Of a stretch of DNA of 64,000 nt, positions 28,035 to 35,460 are shown piece by piece. The stretch spans positions 558,001 through 622,000 of the forward strand of contig NZ_FNSU01000003.1 in assembly GCF_900105325.1 (NCBI RefSeq), written 5' to 3'. Source of the stretch: Pseudomonas marginalis (GTDB lineage: Bacteria > Pseudomonadota > Gammaproteobacteria > Pseudomonadales > Pseudomonadaceae). How positions within the stretch are numbered: position 1 is the first letter of the stretch; the number at the start of each line of letters is the position of its first letter. The notes under the pieces were generated by a model. The model was not told the DNA's origin and did no database searches. It saw only the letters and a program-made list of their open reading frames with translations. The position numbers and the translations under genes are program-made.

Positions 28035-28976
28035 TCAAGCGACGGATCGGGTGGGTAATTCGGAGCGGGTGGGCAAGCCTTCCATATCGCCGCGGCTTTG
28101 CACGGCGCGGCTGCCGATCCAGTTACCCCGTTGTACCGCCTCGGGGAAGCTGAGGTTTTCCAGCAGGGCGCTGATCATGCCCACCGCAAACCCATCGCCG
28201 GCGCCGACGGTGTCCACCACCTTGTCCACGCGCACGGCGGCGACAAAGCCCTGGTCCAGCTGGGTGCGGAAGTAGGCGCCGTCCGGGCCGAGCTTGATCG
28301 CCACGGCTTCGGCGCCTTGGTCGAGGTAGAAGGCGGCGATATCCGCCGGGTCGTCGAAACCGGTGAGCAGACGGCCTTCGCCCAGGCCCGGCAGGACCCA
28401 GTCGGCGAGACCGGCGAGGGCGTTGATTTCGCGGATCATCTGTTCCTGGCTGGTCCACAGCGACGGACGCAGGTTTGGGTCGAACGACACGCTGCCACCG
28501 GCTTTGCGCATCTGTGTCATCAACTCGCGGGACAGCTCGCGGGTGGCCTCGGACAAGGCCGGCGGAATGCCGGTGGCATGCAGATGGCGGGCCTGCAACA
28601 GCGCCGGGCTGATGGCCGCAGTGGACAAATGGCTGGCGGCCGAGCCCTTGCGGAAATACTCCACCTGCGGGTCATCGCCGGCTTCTTCGCGGGACTTGAG
28701 TTGAAAGCCGGTGGGGTGCGCCGGGTCGACCGCCACGTGCCGGCAATCCAGGCCTTCTTTTTTCAGCGTGTCGACCACAAAACGCCCGAGGGAATCATTG
28801 CCCACCCGGCTCAGCCAGGCGACGTTGAAGCCCAGGCGCGACAGGCCGATGGCGACATTGCTGTCGGCGCCGGCAATGCGTTTGTGAAACTGTGCCACCT
28901 GGGCCAGGTCGCCGGTCTGCTCGGCGACAAACATCGCCATGGTTTCGCCAAACGAGAGGATATCGATCTCAGACAT
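28035..28976 (-). CDS. kguK: 2-ketogluconate kinase (PfkB family)
   Basis: 313 residues from the ATG at 28976: GGGGAGA lies 7 bases before it, whereas the ATG two codons upstream is too close. It has the PfkB N-terminal motif GADSNVAIGLSRLG and the C-terminal catalytic DTVGAGDGFAVG, with Asp as general base and the anion hole. It phosphorylates 2-ketogluconate at C6. It overlaps kguE by 8 bases. Confidence 0.92.
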   Translation of the reverse strand: MSEIDILSFGETMAMFVAEQTGDLAQVAQFHKRIAGADSNVAIGLSRLGFNVAWLSRVGNDSLGRFVVDTLKKEGLDCRHVAVDPAHPTGFQLKSREEAGDDPQVEYFRKGSAASHLSTAAISPALLQARHLHATGIPPALSEATRELSRELMTQMRKAGGSVSFDPNLRPSLWTSQEQMIREINALAGLADWVLPGLGEGRLLTGFDDPADIAAFYLDQGAEAVAIKLGPDGAYFRTQLDQGFVAAVRVDKVVDTVGAGDGFAVGMISALLENLSFPEAVQRGNWIGSRAVQSRGDMEGLPTRSELPTRSVA

Positions 28977-29751
28977 GGGCATTCTCCCCACGGGGTTGGC
29001 CAAGGAGGGCGAGGGCTGCGACCTGTTGCGCGGTGACGTCGACCAGGTCATCGCCCTGCAACGGGAATTCCACCGCCCGTGTAATGCCTTGAGTCATGTG
29101 CGTGAGCAGTTGTTCCCACAGATGCAGGTCGGTGGCGCCGGGCGGCAGCGCCACCAGCTTGCCGTCCGCGCGACGGGCCACGGCCTTGCAGTGCAGATAG
29201 TCGACGTGCCGGCCGAGCAGGCGCGCGGCGGTCAGGGCGGACTGGTCCTGCCACTGCCAGTTGCCGATATCGAAGGTCATCTTCACCGGCAGGCCCAGGC
29301 GTTCGACCTCGGTGAAGAAGCGCTGCATCGGCTCAATGCGCCCGCCGTGCAGGGTCTGGTCGTTTTCCACCAAGAGCTTGACCGGATGGCGGGCGAGCAG
29401 GGCGTGCAGGCTTTCCAGGTCGTTGGTGTCGGTGAAGTAGCCGAGGGAGACTTTCAGCCAGCGCGCACCAAAGGCCTGGGCGCGGTCCAGGGTTGCGTTG
29501 AGGTCGGCATTCGGCTGGGCGCGGCCGGCGATCCACAATTCCAGAGGCGATGAGAACACACACTCCAGGCCTTGCTCGGCGGCAGCCTGGGCCAGTTGTG
29601 CAGGTTGCTCGCTGGTCAGCAGTTCTTCGCGCCACTCGATGCGCCGGGCACCGGCGGCGGCCAGCAATTCGACAAAACTCAATTGGCCTTGCTGGCGGAC
29701 CAGGTCGGCGCCGTAGCTGGAAAGGCTGATGGAGACGGGGTATTTGTGCAT
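28969..29751 (-). CDS. kguE: KguE, xylose-isomerase-like TIM-barrel protein
   Basis: 260 residues of the AP-endonuclease-2/sugar isomerase fold. Likely metal-binding residues include Glu in LLVENDQT, Asp in MTFDIGNWQW and His in YLHCKAV. It is the first gene of the operon, and its exact reaction in 2-ketogluconate use is not well defined in the literature that I know. A PtxS palindrome lies 14 bases before the start codon, overlapping the leader. Confidence 0.87.
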   Translation of the reverse strand: MHKYPVSISLSSYGADLVRQQGQLSFVELLAAAGARRIEWREELLTSEQPAQLAQAAAEQGLECVFSSPLELWIAGRAQPNADLNATLDRAQAFGARWLKVSLGYFTDTNDLESLHALLARHPVKLLVENDQTLHGGRIEPMQRFFTEVERLGLPVKMTFDIGNWQWQDQSALTAARLLGRHVDYLHCKAVARRADGKLVALPPGATDLHLWEQLLTHMTQGITRAVEFPLQGDDLVDVTAQQVAALALLGQPRGENAHV

Positions 29752-29764
29752 TGTTGTTTACCTC

Positions 29765-29778
29765 TGAAACCGGTTTCA
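29765..29778. promoter_or_regulatory. PtxS operator upstream of kguE
   Basis: The perfect palindrome TGAAACCGGTTTCA is the known 14-bp PtxS site. It lies immediately before the kguE ribosome site, so bound PtxS would block transcription of kguEKTD; 2-ketogluconate is the reported inducer. Confidence 0.92.
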
Positions 29779-29809
29779 TTTTTTGCGTTAAATATCTAAT
29801 CGACTCTGC

Positions 29810-29900
29810 CGTAGCAGCTGCCGAGCCTTGGCGAGGCTGCGTTTGCGGTGTGTCAGGTACGCCGCCGACGCAGCCTCGCCAAGGCTCGGCAGCTGCTACG
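29810..29900. repeat. REPIN (GTAGCAGCTGCCGAGC family) overlapping the ptxS stop
   Basis: An inverted pair of about 30-bp arms (CGTAGCAGCTGCCGAGCCTT and complement) lies between ptxS and the kguE promoter. The right arm supplies the ptxS stop codon (TAG at 29896-29898). Confidence 0.85.
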
Positions 29901-30915
29901 TGCAGGGGCGCTGGGTTGAGCCTCGGATGATCAACTGGGGCAAAAAGTCCAGGGTTCGGGTCGGTTCGGTGTCACCGCGCAAGCGCTTGAGCAGGCAGTC
30001 GAACGCACTGGCGCCAATCGCTTCGGTGGGTTGGGCGAGGGCGGTGATGCCGTTGCCCACCAGCGGGTACCAGTCCAGGTCATCCAGGGCGATCAGCCCT
30101 ACGTCGTCGAACAGCTTGCAGTCCAGCGCCTTGAGCGCACGGGCGAGGGCCAGTGTGGCGACGCCGTTGGCACAGAACACCGCCTTGGGCCCGGGTTTGG
30201 CGAGAAAGGCTTGCAGGCGTTGTTCCAGCCCGTCATCGAGCGCCAGCACCGCGCCGGTCAGCGCCGGGCGCCGGGCGATTTCGCTCTTGAAGCTGTCCAG
30301 GCGCTCCTGCCGTGAACTGGTGCCATCGCAGGCTTCGCTCACCAGCAATACATCGCGGTAACCCTGCTGTTCCAGGTGTTCCACCGCCATGCGCACCGCC
30401 GCCGGGTTATCCAGCCCCACCAAGTCGCTGTGCAGCGGCTCGACCTTGCGGTCTACCAGCACCAGGGGCATTTCCCGCTGCAGTTCCAGCAATTGGTCGA
30501 GGTGATGGCCGAGGGTGTTCACGATCAGCCCTTCGATGTTGTACGAGCGCAGCGCCGCCAAATGCTGGCGCTCCTGCTCGTCATCGCGGTCGGTGTTGCA
30601 CACCACCAGGCTGTAGCCATGCCGGCGGCAGGCGGTTTCGACGCCGTGCATCACGGCAATGGAGTAGGGGTTGCGGATATCGGCCACCAGCATGCCGATC
30701 AGGCGCGTGCGGCCACGTTTCAGCCCGCGGGCCATCTGGTTGGGGCGGTAGCCGAGCTGTTCGATGGCGTGTTCGATGCGCAGGGCGATGGCATCGGAGA
30801 GCAGGGCGCGGTCGTCGCCGATAAAGCGCGACACACTGGCCTTGGAGACGCCGGCGTGTTGGGCGACGTCGAGCATGGTGACGCGGGTGCGCTGGGCGGC
30901 GGAAAAAGGAGTCAC
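29896..30915 (-). CDS. ptxS: PtxS, LacI-family repressor of 2-ketogluconate genes
   Basis: 339 residues. The helix-turn-helix is VTMLDVAQHAGVSKASVSRF with the LacI hinge following, then a periplasmic-binding-like effector domain. The start is GTG at 30915, with AAGAAAGG about 9 bases upstream; the next Met is inside the helix-turn-helix. Perfect PtxS sites occur before this gene and before kguE, fitting autoregulation and control of kguEKTD. Confidence 0.93.
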   Translation of the reverse strand: MTPFSAAQRTRVTMLDVAQHAGVSKASVSRFIGDDRALLSDAIALRIEHAIEQLGYRPNQMARGLKRGRTRLIGMLVADIRNPYSIAVMHGVETACRRHGYSLVVCNTDRDDEQERQHLAALRSYNIEGLIVNTLGHHLDQLLELQREMPLVLVDRKVEPLHSDLVGLDNPAAVRMAVEHLEQQGYRDVLLVSEACDGTSSRQERLDSFKSEIARRPALTGAVLALDDGLEQRLQAFLAKPGPKAVFCANGVATLALARALKALDCKLFDDVGLIALDDLDWYPLVGNGITALAQPTEAIGASAFDCLLKRLRGDTEPTRTLDFLPQLIIRGSTQRPCT

Positions 30916-30968
30916 GGTCGCAGGCCTTTCTTATTGGATGAGTCGGTTTCAGCCGTGGCTTGGCAGGC

Positions 30969-30982
30969 TGAAACCGGTTTCA
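30969..30982. promoter_or_regulatory. PtxS operator upstream of ptxS
   Basis: A second perfect TGAAACCGGTTTCA lies 54 bases before the ptxS start, and a half-site CGGTTTCA lies at 30944-30951, closer to the gene. It predicts autorepression. Confidence 0.9.
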
Positions 30983-31059
30983 GAAGACATCAACTCGCTC
31001 ATTTCGTCAAGCGTCTCATGCCCTCGGCATCGCTTGATATCCGACAAGTGGCGATACCC

Positions 31060-31106
31060 ACCTGTTAGTTCTGACAGTATTCGACGCCAGGCATTGAGCG
31101 TTTAAT
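31060..31106 (+). promoter_or_regulatory. LuxR-type (lux/las) box and -10 element, left end of the island
   Basis: ACCTGTTAGTTCTGACAGTA at 31060-31079 is a lux-box-like dyad: CT-N12-AG, with the same ACCTG..AGTTCTG..AG backbone as the P. aeruginosa lasB box. A -10-like TTTAAT at 31101-31106 is centred 34 bp after the box centre, as in class II LuxR promoters where the box replaces the -35. The first start codon follows 81 bases after the box. A 19-of-20 identical copy faces inward at the other end of the locus. Confidence 0.75.
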
Positions 31107-31159
31107 GAATACCAGACGCGCCGTGGCGGTGTGCGACATGGGTATGACGGGAGGCTCCG

Positions 31160-33112
31160 ATGAGTGCTGATAAAACCCCCGAAAGTAGGCGGCTGTATAA
31201 CGGCATTTTGCGCTTGGCCGATATTCGGGTGCCCATTCTGGACGATGTTGTCCCACCGATCGTGGAGGGGTATATCCCTCACCAATATCTCGACAGCGAC
31301 CTGGAAGTGGTGATCCCGGAACTGTGGGAGGATGCTGCGCAAGCCGGTGAGTTCAATATTGTCGAAATCGTTTGGTCGCGCAGTGGCGGGGAGGGTGTCC
31401 CGCCGTTCCGGGAGCGGTGGGATGGCCCGATTACCAAGGCATTCCCTTTTCCGATCAGTGTGCCGCGAGACTATCTGGAGAACGACGGCACAGTCCGCTT
31501 GGCTTATCGGATCACTGATGAAACCGGTCTGCCGACTACGTCGGAGTTCCGGACCCTGGTGCTTGATCGGAGCCCACCCAACAATAACGTTACCCCGCCG
31601 TCCCCGGCTTTTCCGGTGGGGTTGATTGATGAAGGCTATCTGGCCACGCATCCAACCGTTGACCTGGTAGTGCCGCCCTACAACGGTCGTCGATCCTGGG
31701 ACAGGATCTATTACTGGATTACGGACCAAAACCCGCCACCGGACGCTGCGCCGAGTGGCTATGTAGAGTTTCCCTTCGAAGACACGCCCCTTGTCCTCCC
31801 TGTGCCTGGGGATTTGTTTCGCCTGTACCCCAACGGTACTCAGTACGTTCATATCCGGCTTCAGGACCGCTCCAGCAACCGCGGCCCCAGGTCTGAGCAG
31901 TCGCCTGTGGAAGTCCAGTTGTCGGCGGTTCCGTCTGATTTGCAGCCCCTTGTCATTCCTGCGATGGCGAGCGGCCTGATCAATCGGCATGACGCTCGGA
32001 TCGGCGTAGTCGCCAAGGTGCAATACGACAATTGGCAAGCCGGTGACCGGGTCACAGTCCGATGGGGGAAAACCGTGCTTACCCGCCAGTCCGTCCCCGA
32101 GTTGCCTTTCGATGTCGTCATCCCGTGGCCCAGGTTGATAGAGGATGGCCTGGGACTCGCAGAAGGCGTGGCCACTTACACCATTACCCGGTCCGGTAGC
32201 GACACGCCCACCCCGCCCAGCCCGCCGGCATTGATCCGCTGGGACTTCAGAGTCGCCGGGCAGGACCATCTCGATGCCCCCGCACTGCTCAACCTTAACC
32301 TGCCCAGGGTGACGGTATGGGGTGAAGGCTCCATGGCTGAAAACCACATTGATATTCGTGATGAGGGCAAGCGCGTGTATGCCAGTGTCCCGTTGTATCA
32401 CCAGCCGCGCAACGGCGAAGTATTGGAATTGTATTGGGGGGACTTTCCCAGCATGGATAACCCGATTGCGCACTATGTCGTCGATACCGATAAGGGTGAT
32501 GCCGAGGGCGTGCGCGTGGAGTTCAGTGATATTCCGTGGGAAGTTATTGTCGGTGCCGGCAATGAGGAAAAGATGCAGGTGTACTACACGACGTTTAATG
32601 GCGTTAATGAACAGCTTTCCAACTTTACTGAAGTCAATGTCGATGTAGTGCCTCCCCTGGTCTTTCAGCGTGTCGAGTACCCCAGCGCCAATGACAACAT
32701 GTTTATTAACTGTGGCTCCAGCCCGGCGATGTGGGATCACATTCCCATTCGGATTCTTCCTGAGGGCGCCTTCAGGAAAGACGATGATCTTGTGGTGACA
32801 TGGCAGGGCTATGAAGAGTTCGGAGGCGGTGGCAAGGCCATAACATTGACTGCGGACACCCTGACGCACCGCTTGACGGAGCAGCAGGCCCAAGAGGGAT
32901 ATACGTTCAAGCAATCCAACTATGAAGAAAAAATCAAACCGATCAGGTCACCGCACCCCAACAGTCCGGGGAGTTCGGTGGGCGTCACGTATACCTTGTG
33001 GCGCAAGAAAAGAATCATAGGCTCCTCAAGGGAACGCTACGCGAAGATTGACCAGAAGTACTCGGGAGGGAGTTACTGCGGTCCGGACGGAGAGGATTCG
33101 GCGGGCAAGTAG
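31160..33112 (+). CDS. Unknown modular beta-rich protein A (650 aa)
   Basis: The ATG has GGGAGG just upstream. I do not recognise a named family. The protein looks like about five tandem beta-sandwich (Ig-like) modules of 110-130 residues, each ending in a recurring pattern [IV]-P-[WRG]-x2-[IL]...V-x-Y, for example VVIPWPRLIEDG...VATYTI and FSDIPWEVIVGAG...VYYTTF. A Pro-rich junction VLDRSPPNNN...PPSPAFP separates modules 1 and 2. There is no signal peptide or membrane segment. The only two Cys (518 and 640) bracket the last module, so a disulfide is possible. It is paralogous to the next gene, AT-richer than flanking genes, and follows a LuxR-type box. Confidence 0.75.
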   Translation: MSADKTPESRRLYNGILRLADIRVPILDDVVPPIVEGYIPHQYLDSDLEVVIPELWEDAAQAGEFNIVEIVWSRSGGEGVPPFRERWDGPITKAFPFPISVPRDYLENDGTVRLAYRITDETGLPTTSEFRTLVLDRSPPNNNVTPPSPAFPVGLIDEGYLATHPTVDLVVPPYNGRRSWDRIYYWITDQNPPPDAAPSGYVEFPFEDTPLVLPVPGDLFRLYPNGTQYVHIRLQDRSSNRGPRSEQSPVEVQLSAVPSDLQPLVIPAMASGLINRHDARIGVVAKVQYDNWQAGDRVTVRWGKTVLTRQSVPELPFDVVIPWPRLIEDGLGLAEGVATYTITRSGSDTPTPPSPPALIRWDFRVAGQDHLDAPALLNLNLPRVTVWGEGSMAENHIDIRDEGKRVYASVPLYHQPRNGEVLELYWGDFPSMDNPIAHYVVDTDKGDAEGVRVEFSDIPWEVIVGAGNEEKMQVYYTTFNGVNEQLSNFTEVNVDVVPPLVFQRVEYPSANDNMFINCGSSPAMWDHIPIRILPEGAFRKDDDLVVTWQGYEEFGGGGKAITLTADTLTHRLTEQQAQEGYTFKQSNYEEKIKPIRSPHPNSPGSSVGVTYTLWRKKRIIGSSRERYAKIDQKYSGGSYCGPDGEDSAGK

Positions 33113-33256
33113 TGTAGGGCACTTTAAAGTGATGGCTGATATGAATTGCGGCGTTTGGTGGTGGCGATGAAGCAGCTGTGCGACTTGATGAGTGTCATGT
33201 GAGGCAATGGTTTATCCGGCTGTAAGAGTGACTTCAAGTGCAAAAGGAGAATACAG

Positions 33257-35242
33257 ATGACAACGTTAAGTAAAAAGCAGAAGGCTGCCATTCAATCGCG
33301 CGAGGTTAATAAAGAACTCTTGTCCCGGCGTAGAGCAGGGGGCTTGGCGCTGCCTCTGCCTACCTTTGACTCTCTGAATGAAAACGGGTTGATTTTGGAG
33401 ATCGATGCGAGAAAACCGCTTCCTGTAACGTTTGATATTTCAGAGTTGGCGGAGGAAGAAGATCTTGATCCGGCAACCACCCGACTCGATATACATATGC
33501 GCGGCAAAGGCTCCACGAATTGGGGGGCGGCGATGTATAGCGTGCAATTCCAAACCCCCACATTCCCTGATCGCCAGCCTATTGACGAACCCTTTATCCG
33601 GGACATCCCTGTCTCCCGGCTGACGGAAGGGCAGCATGAGATCGGCTACATCCTTTATGAAGGCGCATCCCCCACGCCGCTGAGGGTGGGGGCGCCCTTG
33701 GAGGTCGACCGAACCGAGCCTCTACGCCCCAACTATCCGCCTGCGCCCAGTTTTCCGGGCTATTTGACAGATGAAATCACTGAGCAACATATTGAAGACA
33801 ACCCGGACGGTCTGGTGTGCACCTTTCCGGATGCTCCGGGTGGTGCCGAGTTGGGCGTTAGCATCGCCGTGTATTTTTCTCCCGACTTTTCTTCACAATT
33901 GTCTGAGCCGATTGACACCTATCCCATAACCGCTGCGTTGAGTTTTACCGTGCCGTGGGCGTTGATTACCGGCAACCGCGCGGGACTCAACTACCTGTTT
34001 TACCAATTGATCGATCTCGCCGGCAACATCAGCAAAGACTCAGCCCCTGCGCGCGTTAAGTTGAATCTGACCGCTGAACCAGAGCCCTTGGAAGCGTATG
34101 TACCTTTGGCGCTTCTGCCTGATGATGGCCTGCTTGACTTGGAGGACCTTTATGAGCCGACCGGGGTTTACGTCGCTATTCGCGAATATGCCAACAATCT
34201 GCCGACGATCGATGTAATCGAACTGACGCTCGGTAGCCAGCCGCCACAGCGTTTCGCGGTTAATTTTTATCTGCCCTTTCCGTTAATGCTTCCCGTCAGC
34301 AGGACCGCGCTTCTGGCCCATTACGGTACGAACACAGGTGAACTGGATACCTCAATTGATTATTTTATCGACCGTAACGGCAGTCCATTCGATGCGCCTA
34401 CCCATGACATCAAAATTGATTTTTCCGCGCCAGGTCCCACGCCTGGAACCGACCCGGAGAATCCGCTGCTCAATCCCGTGCTGGTCTACGGCTCTGATCC
34501 AGACCTGGAAAACCAGCTGACTGAAGATGACTTCGAGAAGGAAGCTACGGTTGAAATCGTACTGTGGGACACGCCTATTCCGGCGCCAGGCACGGTGCTG
34601 AGGGGGTATTGGGGCAGTTTTGAATATGCGTTCGACGTTGTGCCGATCACGACCGAAGGACCGGGGGATACGGTTTCAATGAGCGTACCCTGGTCGATAA
34701 TTCGTGCTGTCGGTAACGGTATAGTCAACGTCTTCTACACGCTGGAGTGGGCGACCAACGACAACATCCAGCGCTCTGCGCCACAGCCGGTGGTTGTCAA
34801 TGCCAATAAGGTCGTACTGGAGCCGGCAACCTTTTCCAAGGCGACCACATTCTGGTCGTGTACCGATCTCAATCGCACGACGTTTGCGGGCACTGTCAGG
34901 GTTCCCGGAAATATGACTTACTTCAGGGAGTTTATGGTGATCCGCTGTGAGGTGCGGGTGTTCAGCGATATCACCGGCGATAGCCAGCTGGGCGAGACCA
35001 CGACGATCCACTCGCCGCCATTGACGCCAGACATGGTGGCCAACGGATTCACTATAACTGTCCCCTATGCTGTCATACGGCCAGCGGTCCGGAACTCGGC
35101 GGACTTTCACTACTTCGTTCCCATCCCCGGAGAGGGAGAGCAACCCTCCGTGAGAGCGTGGACCCGCACTCGGTTCACGGACTTGAATGGCGTGTTCTGC
35201 GAAAATCAACCCCCTACCACCCAAGAGGATGGCGTGGCCTAA
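33257..35242 (+). CDS. Unknown modular beta-rich protein B (661 aa), paralogue of A
   Basis: AAAAGGAG precedes the ATG. It has the same five-module plan as its upstream neighbour, with VPW-x2-I motifs at FTVPWALITGNRAG, MSVPWSIIRAVGNG and ITVPYAVIRPAV. It shares the DRxxP...PPxPxFP junction, a YWGxF motif in module 4, and a last module bracketed by Cys (535 and 648). The N-terminus is short and basic (TLSKKQKAAIQSREVNKELL) and is not a signal peptide. Codon use and base composition are AT-richer than in the flanking genes. It is 144 bases after protein A, with no lux box of its own, so co-transcription is likely. Function unknown. Confidence 0.75.
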   Translation: MTTLSKKQKAAIQSREVNKELLSRRRAGGLALPLPTFDSLNENGLILEIDARKPLPVTFDISELAEEEDLDPATTRLDIHMRGKGSTNWGAAMYSVQFQTPTFPDRQPIDEPFIRDIPVSRLTEGQHEIGYILYEGASPTPLRVGAPLEVDRTEPLRPNYPPAPSFPGYLTDEITEQHIEDNPDGLVCTFPDAPGGAELGVSIAVYFSPDFSSQLSEPIDTYPITAALSFTVPWALITGNRAGLNYLFYQLIDLAGNISKDSAPARVKLNLTAEPEPLEAYVPLALLPDDGLLDLEDLYEPTGVYVAIREYANNLPTIDVIELTLGSQPPQRFAVNFYLPFPLMLPVSRTALLAHYGTNTGELDTSIDYFIDRNGSPFDAPTHDIKIDFSAPGPTPGTDPENPLLNPVLVYGSDPDLENQLTEDDFEKEATVEIVLWDTPIPAPGTVLRGYWGSFEYAFDVVPITTEGPGDTVSMSVPWSIIRAVGNGIVNVFYTLEWATNDNIQRSAPQPVVVNANKVVLEPATFSKATTFWSCTDLNRTTFAGTVRVPGNMTYFREFMVIRCEVRVFSDITGDSQLGETTTIHSPPLTPDMVANGFTITVPYAVIRPAVRNSADFHYFVPIPGEGEQPSVRAWTRTRFTDLNGVFCENQPPTTQEDGVA

Positions 35243-35250
35243 AAAGTCTA

Positions 35251-35274
35251 CGGGGGGTGTTTGCGCACCCCTCG
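35251..35274 (+). terminator. Hairpin after protein B gene
   Basis: CGGGGGGTG and CACCCCTCG pair (one mismatch) around a 6-base loop, 8 bases after the stop. There is no strong T-tract, so read-through into the autotransporter gene remains possible. Confidence 0.5.
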
Positions 35275-35327
35275 GTTCCAATATCCCAGTGCACACGCTC
35301 ATGGGGCAAGCATTCATTCATACAGAT

Positions 35328-35367
35328 AGATTGGGATTAGTCCTACATATGCAGGTAATTCCAATCT
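35328..35367. promoter_or_regulatory. 40-bp compound inverted repeat before the autotransporter gene
   Basis: The outer 12-bp arms AGATTGGGATTA and TAATTCCAATCT match at 11 of 12 positions, the exception being a G-T wobble. The 16-base interior contains a second near-palindrome, CCTACATATGCAGG. It lies about 95 bases before the likely GTG start, placing it as an operator or a structured leader for the autotransporter. Confidence 0.5.
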
Positions 35368-35460
35368 GTAGTTTTGCGGCCTTGAGTGGCCTGGCTCCAA
35401 CCCTCTGGAAATAGGCCGAACCGTTCCGTCGCGGAATGTCTGTTGAATGAGTGGTGTGTT

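Noticed and set aside
31016..32914. A 632-codon minus-strand frame opposite protein A
   Set aside because: It spans the lux-box promoter and lies antisense to a gene with a good ribosome site and a paralogue next to it. No homology-like motifs are visible in it.
35341..35355. A lux box upstream of the autotransporter
   Set aside because: The CCTACATATGCAGG dyad has the half-sites too close together (CT-N8-AG, not CT-N12-AG).
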